A DNA stretch of 64,000 nucleotides from Aphelenchoides besseyi (lineage: Eukaryota; Nematoda; Chromadorea; Rhabditida; Aphelenchoididae), in the NCBI GenBank assembly GCA_024699855.1, contig JAMPIQ010000001.1, forward strand, positions 4,588,001 through 4,652,000. The letters run 5' to 3'. A program made the position numbers and the translations under genes. Shown here one piece after another: positions 34,995 through 44,472 of the stretch. The notes below the pieces were generated by a model. The model ran no database searches. It worked only from the letters and a program-made list of their open reading frames with translations, and was not told where the DNA came from. Within the stretch, counting starts at the first letter, position 1. Every line of letters starts with the position of its first letter.

Positions 34995-35904
34995 TTACGC
35001 ACACTTGCGCTTTCTCGTCGGTGTTTTGAAAGCTCGCAGTTGCGGATTATTCAATTCCAATGCTTCGTCTTGCAGGACGGTCCACATATCCATAACAACA
35101 AATGGATCCGAATAACGTCCTTTGACTTTCACTTTTTGACCTTTTTTCCACTGAAGTTTTCATTCGATTTGACAGGAACTCAAATTTCGCCATAAACGAT
35201 GGCTCCGACGTATTGCCCCGACTGCTCTTTCAATTCTTTTTGTATAAACGCAAGAGTTTCTGGAACATATCAAAATTAAAGTGACTATTGTAATACTTAC
35301 GAAACTTTCCAACATGAATGGCAACATCAGCAAGTTGTACGAATTCGAAGGTTTCTTGAATCTTGTTTCCCATTAACTCGTAGCTGGAGTTCTTTGTGAA
35401 TTTCACGTCACACACCGTGTTTCCACGCGAGAATGTTTTCTTCTCTGCTTTGAGGTCTCGAAACGCGTAAACTTTATCGACTGATAGGCCTGCCATCAAC
35501 GTTGATCCTATATCGTTCCAAGATTTCATGTGCAATATGGTATTCTCGCCATTTGAGAGTAAAACACCAAATACTTTCTCAAAGTCTTTGGTCACGTGTA
35601 CACCGAGTATCGTTTCGACTGACATGACGATATCGCTGAAAGTGGACTTTGAATTATCAGTTGAATTCTGAATGCTTACACGGTCGTGTCATTGATTTGC
35701 ACATTATTGATTTCTTCTGCAGTCGTAAACTCATATTGAATTTTCTGAAACAAATACGAACCATTTAACTTTTGAACTATACCCGCAATTTACCTTAGAA
35801 CGATCGCTTGTCTCATCAGCTTTCTTCGTCGGCTCGGCTCCTTCTTTCTTTTGATTTGTTTCACTTTCGCCTTCCTGCACATCCATAGGATCGACGAACG
35901 ACAT
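34995..35904 (-). CDS. RPA-like single-stranded DNA-binding (OB-fold) protein
   Basis: The ATG at 35904 (MSFVDPMDVQEGE) starts a charged leader. After introns near 35803 (GTAAAT...TTTCAG) and 35660 (GTAAGC...TTTCAG) the main exon reads ETILGVHVTKDFEKVFGVLL, NGENTILHMKSWNDIG and VYAFRDLKAEKKTFSRGN. The order (strand, GV-V, F-V-L-NG, SWN, V-F-DLK) is that of replication protein A OB folds. Two more introns, one at 35300 and one from GTTTATGG to ACTTCAG (about 35152-35200), keep the frame and give QSGQYVGAI joined to WKKGQKVKVKGRYSDPF. The C-terminus is basic (TPTRKRKCA), perhaps nuclear. It lies between two transposons on the same strand as the Helitron. Some Helitrons carry RPA-like genes, so it may be element cargo; a host gene is equally possible. 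Confidence 0.6.
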
Positions 35905-35946
35905 TGCAATTTCGTATTTCTCTCAAAGCAGAAGCGACCGATCTAA
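35905..35946. other. Insertion site of the Tc5-type element (TAA target copy)
   Basis: 35944-35946 is TAA, the left copy of the 3-bp target duplication. It is preceded by C, so the restored target reads CTAAG. The insertion lies only 42 bp upstream of the OB-fold gene start. Confidence 0.8.
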
Positions 35947-36262
35947 CAAGGAGTGCTTGTCATCGATCCCCGCTGTAATTTGACGTCGTTGGTATCAATC
36001 GACGCGTCTCGATGAGCTGAGCATTACTGTATTAGTTATTTTTGCTCAATCGTAGAACTGGCCAAGTTATTGGCCAAAAACCAAAAATAAAAAAATCGCT
36101 AAAATCGTACTATCGATCATTCTGATTATCGTGGTGAAGTCCTTTTCTTTTTATCGTGCCTTATTACGGAGATATTGGCCGTTTCATTTGGCCTCAAATT
36201 TTTCTGAGTTATGGTCCGGTCGTTTTCAATTGAAAATGTGAGCAGCGGTGGCCGAGTGGTTA
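35947..36262 (+). repeat. Left terminal inverted repeat of the Tc5-type element (316 bp)
   Basis: The sequence from CAAGGAGTGC to GGCCGAGTGGTTA is repeated in inverse orientation at 38507-38822. It includes a self-complementary AATTGAAAATG/CATTTTCAATT region near the inner end and TTGGCCAATAACTTGGCCA-like repeats in the middle. The inner 20 bases look like the start of a tRNA gene. Confidence 0.9.
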
Positions 36263-36312
36263 GTGGCTAGCGACTCCAATTGGGTCGTTTGTTCGACTCT
36301 CTCTGCGGTCGC
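36242..36312 (+). tRNA. Degenerate tRNA-like sequence (tRNA-Ser/Leu type A box), probably not functional
   Basis: GCAGCGGTGGCCGAGTGGTTA matches the acceptor start and D-arm/A-box of serine tRNAs. Downstream GTTCGACTC matches the B box. A possible anticodon stem CGACT/GGTCG encloses a 7-base loop, CCAATTG, but position 33 is C instead of T, the T stem does not pair, there is no proper variable arm, and the 3' acceptor (CTGCGGTCGC) pairs poorly with the 5' end. It is better seen as a tRNA-derived fragment at the inner edge of the left repeat. The right repeat holds only the A-box half. Confidence 0.45.
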
Positions 36313-36688
36313 TATTATCTTTTGTTTGGTTTTTACAAAACACGGTTTCTCTTCAAAAAAAACTCACAACAGAAATTCGTTTCAATCAAAAATTTCCCTT
36401 GAAAATCAAGGGCTCGAAACAAGGGAAAATCGGGTTTCACAGGGGGGAGTACGTGCAAAAATTTCAGAATTGAAAATTCACTTTTCATCAACAAAAAGTG
36501 AAGGAATTTGTTTAATTCTTTAAAAATTTTTGTTTTAGTATTTAATGTCAAGTAAATTAAGTGTATTTTTTAAAAAATAGCTACCAATGTACGTGGTAGT
36601 CGACAAAGAAATGGCGAAAACACAGATTCTGTTCGCAATAGCTGCAGATAAGAAGTGATGAAGATTCGCAGTTTTTCGCGATCGCATG

Positions 36689-38313
36689 TCAAATTGCCGT
36701 TAAAACAGTATTGAACAGGGTGTGTTGAAATTGTTCCGTCGCTTCGCCGTCATCGTACCCTGCTTGTCTCCACGAGTGTCGGCGGAAATCGTAAAATCGC
36801 GGAGCAGAAAACTGATTATGAGTTAGTGACATCAGTTTGATTGCGTTGTCGCGTTGATACATCATCGTTTCGGTGTTGAACAGAATCGCATGGTCGTGGA
36901 TTTTGCGGACAAAATTCTTCCACATTCGGAAAAAGAAGACGTCTAGAGGCTGCGCCAAGTAGGTGACGTGCTTCGGAATTATTCGAATGTTGATTCGGCG
37001 ATCTCCAGGTCGAACGGAGTTGACCGCGTCTTCATTACGAAAGCCAACCCACGAATCCAAAATAAAGATTGCGTTGTTTGGCATGAACGGGAACGCGCAT
37101 TCATCCAAGAACTTCTTCATTGTTTCTAGATTCATGATGGAACTTCGCCCCGAAGCCACGACCATGTTGCGACAATCATTTTCTGGCTGCAAAAAGATGG
37201 TTAGGTCATAAGAAACGAGTGGACTTACCCGTTGCGCAAAGTGTCTAACGTTCGGACCGAAAACACCATTTGGCTCTTTCAATTGCATAAACAGTCGTGG
37301 GTGAAGTGTTCCGTCCATTGAGACCAACGGCACAACGGTAAAGAAATGGGTCATCGCACTGGTTGAACTTGTGCGTCCATACACTTGTCGTTGCCCACGA
37401 TCGGCGAGTCCACGTCCCGAATGAAATTCCAACTGACATCCGCAGTGGTCGGCATTGAAGACAGAACTCGCAGGAATACGAAGACGTTGAACTTCTTCCC
37501 GAATTTGGGCGACGAAATTTTGAGCGGTTGCCGAGTGCTGTTCTTCGGTGTTTTGCGACGCGCGAGTCACAAATTTTGTAATTTTCCTGTCTACGATTCC
37601 AAAACGTCGTTTGAAACGGTCGCACCACGAACGAGATGCTCTGAACGTAATTGGTTCCATCAACTCGTCGTTTGATTTCGCAGCAAAACGGCGCAAATCG
37701 TGCGATCGGATGACTTTATGATCGTTTTTAGCCTCCTGGTACTTTGCGTATGTCGCTGTTTCAATTTCGAGTAGAGCTCGTCTTCGCGTTTCTAATTCCG
37801 TTTCATTTCGCAACCATTGAGTTTTGAATCTGAAAGACTCATAAAATGAAGTAATTGCACATAACTTACATTTTGAAACGCCTCCAGGCCGTTTCGCTGT
37901 CGAGAAATCGATAGCGACGTTGAACAGCCGACTTGGATCGATAGCTTGCAACATTTGCAGAAAACAGGGTGATTGCCCTCAACTTTGCAGTAGAAACGAA
38001 CGGCTGCCTTCATTTGATCGATTGTAATTTCACGACCGCCGATAGTGTAATGATGTGCGAGCGGTTCAGAAACCTCTTCTTCATCGGATCCATCACGAAA
38101 CTCCAAATCCACTGTCGCTCCACTATCTTCGTCATCCGAACCCGGCGAGCCCAAATACTCATCTTCTTCAACGTCCATTTCATCGGCGCCAGCGACTGTC
38201 TCGATCAAACTTGCAAGTCGGGAAGCAAGTCGACGTTCCATACGATTAGCATTGCGAGTCGATACATCAAATGGAGTTTGAAAACTTCTCAACCAAAAGT
38301 CGAACAACCACAT
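36689..38313 (-). CDS. Tc5/pogo-like DDD transposase, apparently intact
   Basis: Four exons: 37984-38313, 37870-37931, 37229-37829 and 36689-37186. Introns are 52, 40 and 42 nt with GT...AG ends, and all junctions are in frame. The N-terminal part is acidic (ADEMDVEEDEYLG). AVQRRYRFLDSETAWRRF looks like the first helix-turn-helix of Tc5/CENP-B-like proteins, and FRASRSWCDRFKRRFGIVDR like the second. The catalytic core has VFNADHCG (first Asp), NNAIFILDSWVGFRN (second Asp) and VTYLAQPLDVFFFRMWKNF (third Asp in the QPLDV motif). There are no in-frame stops once the introns are removed, so the copy may be active. The alternative for intron 1 is a one-base frameshift near 37970. The start could also be MERRLASRL at 38241. 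Confidence 0.85.
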
Positions 38314-38506
38314 TTGCGTCGATCATTTTTGTCGAATGTGTCGAAAATGAGAGTTTCGATTTTGAAGCACGAAGGACCGTGGTAACAACTCTCCATCGGT
38401 GCAATTTTGTTGTAAATGAAAAAAAGTAAACGCAAAAATCTTGTTAGCTTGCACAACAACATTTCCTCCCTTTACACCGCCTTGCTCCCTTACTTACACT
38501 GCTTCT

Positions 38507-38822
38507 TAACCACTCGGCCACCGCTGCTCACATTTTCAATTGAAAACGACCGGACCATAACTCAGAAAAATTTGAGGCCAAATGAAACGGCCAATATCTC
38601 CGTAATAAGGCACGATAAAAAGAAAAGGACTTCACCACGATAATCAGAATGATCGATAGTACGATTTTAGCGATTTTTTTATTTTTGGTTTTTGGCCAAT
38701 AACTTGGCCAGTTCTACGATTGAGCAAAAATAACTAATACAGTAATGCTCAGCTCATCGAGACGCGTCGATTGATACCAACGACGTCAAATTACAGCGGG
38801 GATCGATGACAAGCACTCCTTG
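38507..38822 (-). repeat. Right terminal inverted repeat of the Tc5-type element (316 bp)
   Basis: Inverse copy of 35947-36262, ending CAAGCACTCCTTG and followed by the TAA target copy at 38823-38825. Its inner end is again the tRNA-type A box (TAACCACTCGGCCACCGCTG on the plus strand). Beyond the repeat the sequences of the two sides differ. Confidence 0.9.
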
Positions 38823-38825
38823 TAA

Positions 38826-39890
38826 GACAGAACAAAACCGAAGTGATTTTCGTTTTCATTTCGCATTCTTTTGACGTAATTTTGCTGAACGCTTATATTG
38901 TTACTTATTTGACAGCCAAAAACAAAATCATATGCAGTCATGAACTCCAACCACATTCACATTTATACAACATTGAATCTAAGCATCAATTCGTAACTTA
39001 GTGCAAATTCTAGCTTCAAAACCAAGAACTCAATCAAAACTAGTCAAAAGCAGTAGCTGTTAACGTAAGACTTGGACATTTTGCGCTTCTCGGTCATTTC
39101 ACGACCGTTCTTTCTCGTGCACACGAATTAGCATAAGAAGACTGGTTCATTTTTCAAAAACGTGCACACTTTCGGTCGTTCGAATGTTGACAAACAGACG
39201 GTCCTCGCTTTTTTTATTGGGACGTTAGGTATGCACAAAATAGATCGACAAGAATCAAAACTCTGGACAATACGAATTGGTAAAAACAGAATCGCAATTC
39301 ATCGACAATGTGTGAAAATCGCCAAAAAAAAACAAAGTTGTCGAAAAAAGAAATCGGTGTATTGTCGTTGTAAGACCCATTGCAGAGGTGAGCGATCATT
39401 GTAGAGTCAATTTCTTTCATTTACCGATTATTCTCCGGTCTGTGGGAATTCTGTCTTTGGTCAATTAAGAATTCGATCGGCTATCGACAAGATCTTGCTG
39501 TTTAACATAAAATAAATTTTAATTTGGCAACCAAACATTCGATTTCAATAATCACAACATACTGTAACGAAGAATGTAGTTGGTTGATTAAAATCGAGCA
39601 ACCACTTTTTTGAGTTTTCTGATCCCTCATCTTGTCTCACCTTCTGAATTTACCACCCAACAAATAAAATACTTTCCGTTACTATAAGCTCGAGAAAAAA
39701 TACACAGTCTCAATAATTTACTCCAGATTTCGAATCCGAAATAAAATTCTAAACCCACAAAGCTCATTTCTTCGAAAAATGCACCTTTTACGATGGTTAA
39801 ATCCGCAAAGTTAATCGGAAAACGTTTGATAAAGAGCTGAGTGGAAGAAAGAAAACGAGTTTGCTGTTGTTCAGTGGCAAACAACAACAT
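38826..39890. other. Intergenic region right of the transposon
   Basis: Short overlapping frames on both strands (39162-39420, 39627-39890) have no domain, signal or splice partners. Nothing supported. Confidence 0.35.
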
Positions 39891-40170
39891 CTACAAACTG
39901 GCGTCCATAGCCTCTTTGTTATCATTCTCTTCCGCGTCAATTGCCATTTCTAGCAATCGACGTTCGTCGAATTCCTCATTTTCGTCCCAAATTTGCTGTT
40001 CGTCGTCCGAATTGAGATTGTCGAACGCAGTTCTGATCGAGTTATTTGCTGAATGTACCTAAAAAAGTGTTAGATGTCGTTTTCTACCATTTTCTTACAA
40101 TGTGTCCCAAAATGCCCACCAACCGGCCAAACCGCAGTTTGGTACCGCCGCGGAAAATTTTTCATTCGAC
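39891..40170 (-). CDS. Possible small acidic protein, incomplete model
   Basis: The minus-strand exon 40058-39891 reads VHSANNSIRTAFDNLNSDDE and EQQIWDENEEFDERRLLEMA and ends MDASL-stop. It is strongly acidic and amphipathic, unlike chance sequence. A TTTTTTAG acceptor precedes it at 40059. The upstream exon from an ATG near 40168 (MKNFPRRYQTAVWPVGGHFG) joins cleanly only through a 29-nt intron. A frame giving FGRLVGILGHI joins through a normal 40-nt intron but has no ATG. The 5' end is therefore unresolved. The family is unknown. Confidence 0.35.
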
Positions 40171-43100
40171 TCAATTAAAAAGAATCAAAAGAGCGGTTTT
40201 CGGTTGTTCTTGACGTTTTTTGTTGTGTTTTTTAAACGAACATGAGCAACCCCAACATTGCAAATCAAGATAATCGCCATTCAACCATTGTTTAATGGTC
40301 TTTTTTTACAGAACCCAAAATGGAAGACGAAATCCGTCAAATTCACCCCATCAATTCAGCAACGTAGAAAAGTGTCAGATTGCGATGCGAGTTGCCGCTT
40401 TCTGCTAGTTTTATTCAAAAATGTTAAAATGGCCATAAATTTAACCCCAAATCATCGCTGTAATAGTTGTAATGTCATAATGTTTGAAAAAGTAAACAGA
40501 AAGTTAAAATTTATCTACTTCTTAACAATCGTCAAAAGTAAACATGAAATTTAATCGAGAAACAAAAATAAGAAGGAAGCATTAGGCATGCGAAAAATGC
40601 GATGAATAAAATTGGCACATATGACCAAGAAGACGAAAAAGCGCGCAATTTTGAATGAAAATAAATTGTTTATACGTTATTTGCTAACTATTCGCCTTTA
40701 AATCTTACAATATCCATGGGCTAATGTGTTTATTTTGTTTTCACAAATGAATTTCTTGAATTCTCATCCTGTTCACACAGAAACTTGTGTATGACATGTT
40801 TTGGTTATTCTCATACGGAAAATATGCAGTGCGCTAGAAGCGTCTATTATATACTACTCTCGTCAATTGGAGTTCAGTCATAACCTTGTGAGCGCTTAAG
40901 AGCCTTTTAGGTCAATTAAACGAAAACTTCAATTCCGAGTTTGATTGCGGAAGTTGTGACTGTTGCCGCTGAAGTTCGCCGACTTCCACGAACTCAAAAA
41001 CTTTCGCTGATCAAGTGAACAGTGTAATCGAAGAACAACAGACATAATAAACCAAACGAAATCGTTTTGCTAATTTATCGACAAAGCAAATCGATGAACA
41101 AAGGAAGTAGTTTGTCTGGACACGTCCATAAAACTTTGTGGATTACGAAAAAAGTAAACATCGTGCTTTTACTCCGACTTACAAGCACGTTGTTGTGTAA
41201 GAGAGCGATTTTTGATGTTTTGATGCGGTTTGTTGAATTCAAACGGCGATCTTATTTGTCGATCATTTGTTTGTTTATGAAAAAGCAAAATCAAAACTTT
41301 TTCGTTGAATTCATGAGCATCTTCTAAAGGAATGTAAAAGTTTGTTGCCTTTTCGACAACTCAGGATTATATTCTCCCAACCAAACCCATTCGACGTGTT
41401 CATCTCAGCACGTGGTCCGAATCGTTTCGCCGTAGGCAAAAAGTACGAAGAAGAGAGGTAGATGTTTTCATATATCCGATGTAACTAACCAGTTTGCGCG
41501 ATTCTATTTGTCGCTGCTCTACGGGCACGTCAAATGTCGTCCGTTGATGGTTTCTTGAGTTAGCTCGTAATTTCCGCTAATCTTCCAACTTGAACGTCAA
41601 CGAGCGCTTTGTACCAACTATTTTTGTTTACATTCTTGTGATTGTTTATTCGAAATCTCACTTTTAGAACACTCATTGAGATTTGAGAGTTTAAAACCGA
41701 AAGTTAATTGCAAGAATCTGATTCGTCGTTCCGGTGATCTGCTTGTTTTTCTCACAGTCGTCTGTTTTTCAACGTGTTAATTAGTGACAGTTCACGTGTT
41801 TTATGTTCTTATGCTGAAACTAAAGCGATACGTGCAAAACATCGATCGACGTACTCAGTCGCTGCCTAATTACCGTTATGTTTTTTGGACCCTATAAATT
41901 CCATGGTTCATTTGTTATAAACTTTCGATGTAATCAATTTTGTTATCAACTCGATTGAACTGTTTTTGATCTCGAATTGTTCTCTTGCAACCAAAAAAGG
42001 ACACATTCTCGATCAAATGACGTTATTCTGAGATCGCACCGTTTTACACAAACCGATTGGTTCATTCGTCGACTTGTGCTCGCAAAATAAGTTGTGTTAA
42101 CCAACTCGCTTTACACTTTTAAGCTACGAAAAGAACGTCAACCATCTTCGTCCAACGGCTTATGATGCTTTTGATACTATGATATGTTCGATGAAATTTC
42201 TTGAAAACAACAAACTCTCGATTTTCATTAGCAAGTTGATTGTTTTTACTGAATACAACGATCGCTGATTCCTTCGCCCACAATCAATTTCAGTTCAGTG
42301 GGAAAAGATCAATGCGCGACTGATTAACCGCCCAAATTTCGTTCATTTGAAGGTCATCAATGCCGTCTTGTGTTCTCTTGACAAAAGCTCAAGATACTTG
42401 CAACTATGAACGTCATTTTAGAGTTAAAATCAGAACAACATTAAGCGAATACAATCGAGTGAACGTACCGAAATCGTTGAAGTTTGATTTTTGAGTTCGT
42501 GCTTTGCTTTCCAACAATCTCTCGAAGGCCTCCAAAGTTGTTGCTCGTCAAACTTGCATTCGAGATGACTGGTAGTAAATTGAAATCAATTGTCGTGTAG
42601 CTCACGAAATGGTCTTGACATGCCGTGTGCAGTTGGCGAACAAAAACGACTTTGCGAAGGTTACAAGGTTGTCTTAATGTTTGTTATTCGCGTAAGTTCG
42701 AAATGACATTCGGTGCGGTTAACGTTTGTTTTTGTTGTCAATTTCGTCGACGGTTCGCAATTTTTTTTAATTTCACCAGACGACCTGGAATTCGTAAACA
42801 AAACTTCCGTTGACGATTCGTTTGAAATGATCGCGCCAGACGTTTGATTGTCGTCTGTTCATTAAGAATGTCGACAAACGGAAAGGTTGTTTGATTATAC
42901 GGTCTTCGAGGTTTTGAAGTGAACAGTTAAGTCGTTTTTTCAGAATCAAATGAACTCACACAACAATCACAGGTTCTTAAACTTTCGAAAACAGAATTTG
43001 GGTGCGCGTACCGAAGTCAGCGAATAACAAGCTTCTCGTGTTTGTTTTTTGCAATTAGTTTGATTGGCGAACTCAAGTTGGGTGACCTCACGGTCCGTTT

Positions 43101-44472
43101 TCGCTTATCAATCGAATCAATCGACCTGATCATTTGACTTTGTGTTGTTGGCGACGTTCGGTTTTCGATTCTCGCGCAATCACGACTTTTGTTCGCCATG
43201 AATGTCGTGCGTTTAATTGACTCGAAGCAATACGTTTGAGAGGGTGGTTGTTGTTCGTCGTTTGTGGTTTCGAACCAAAGTGCACGGAAATTGTTTTTGT
43301 TCTTGGATGTCTGAGCTTGTGGTTGTTTCACGCGACGAGATGAACACGATCAGCTTATGATTTTTGAACACCAACGAAACTCGACGATGGAAAGACCCTA
43401 ATCGCCGAGATTTTCGGAAGCTGATCCACACGTTTTTGTACTTTGTGACCTTTAACTCTCACCCCCGCCCCATTTTCTTCAATTGCCCAATCAAATCGAA
43501 GAGCGTGGGTTGATCAATGGAAGTCGGAAGTTTGTGGCTGTTTTTTTCTATTCCTTCTATTGCGGATACCAAACGTTGTGTAAATCGGCAATTTGTAGCG
43601 TGCAGACGACAATTGTCGTATATTTTCCTAAGAAGTCGTGGATGTTACGGACGTCATGTTTTCACTAATTTACTGTTCGGTTAACCGTTTGACTGATTAA
43701 TTAACGATTACCTTCGAATTACTGACTTTTGCTGAAGCTTTTAAGGCAAAGTACGCGTTGGAAGGGTTAACCCTTTAGATTGTTCAGCCACACACGTTCG
43801 AAGTTACAATTTCCGTTGATCAGACATTCGCCCTTGCCATTGTGGCGCCGTTTCATTGTGAATCGAAAGTTTTTGACTGATTGCTCTCGATTCAACAAAA
43901 CGAACCCAAACAATTCGTTTCTTCAAACGAACAACCGCGTAGGGTACCTCAATTATTTCTCGTGTTTTTCAACATTTCAGTGGCCGACCGAGAGAAATTT
44001 CGATTGGCATCGACCTCAACGTTGAAAATCTCATTAACTGGCGGTTTGCGTGAACAAAGTCGTTTGTTTGATTGTAATGTTTTTGATCGCAGAACCCAAC
44101 CTCGAGTTTCGATTGCTAGATGTTTTCAACTTCTTGAACTTTAATTTCCCAATTATCATTTTTCATTGTTATTGATTGTTCTTTATTGCTGCTCATCGAT
44201 GCGTGTCGCGTCAATTGGCTATCGACTGAACGAGTGGAGGCGACCTTTTGCCGTCGCGCGTCGCCGGAAACCACTTGAGAAGTTTTGCGAGAAAACGACC
44301 AAATTTCACGAACCCAAACTTTCACTACTGAACTTTAAGTACTCGTTATCTTTTTCAGAAGTACAAATTGGAGTCAAACAAAAACAAAGAACGAACGTGA
44401 ATTTCGAGAACGTTACTTTGGATTTGAGTTTTTGAATTGTTTTGACTTAAATCAACAACCACAGTAGCCGCC
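40171..44472. promoter_or_regulatory. Gene-poor region upstream of PTR-B
   Basis: More than 4 kb without a supported gene. The open frames (for example 41067-41327 plus and 43017-43431 minus) lack domains, signals or splice structure and overlap others. Repeated words such as TTTACA and CGTTTG are frequent but form no clear array. The stretch just before 44473 is the likely promoter and leader of PTR-B. No RNA gene seen. Confidence 0.35.

Larger units (their letters stand above)
35947..38822 (-). mobile_element. Complete Tc4/Tc5-type DNA transposon (2,876 bp)
   Basis: Two inverted copies of the same 316-bp sequence bound the element and begin CAAGGAGTGCTTGTCATCGA. Both ends are flanked by TAA (35944-35946 and 38823-38825), and the empty site would read CTAAG. 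C. elegans Tc4 and Tc5 duplicate TNA within CTNAG and have long inverted repeats, so ends, target and transposase type all agree. The single gene, on the minus strand, encodes a Tc5/pogo-like transposase. As far as I can align by eye the two repeats are nearly identical, which points to a recent insertion. Confidence 0.9.

Noticed and set aside
35140..35210. In-frame TGA and frameshift in the OB-fold gene
   Set aside because: A donor at GTTTATGG and an acceptor at ACTTCAG remove both and keep frame, so no lesion is needed.
36242..36312. Functional tRNA-Ser gene
   Set aside because: A and B boxes are present, but the T stem, variable arm, position 33 and acceptor pairing are wrong, so it is reported as a degenerate fragment.
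37970..37985. Frameshift in the transposase
   Set aside because: A 52-nt GT...AG intron (37932-37983) explains the change of frame, with normal ends and similar length to the other introns of this gene.
39841..40062. 73-codon plus-strand Ser-rich frame
   Set aside because: It is the shadow of an acidic minus-strand exon ending in MDASL; the minus strand has the better composition and an acceptor site.
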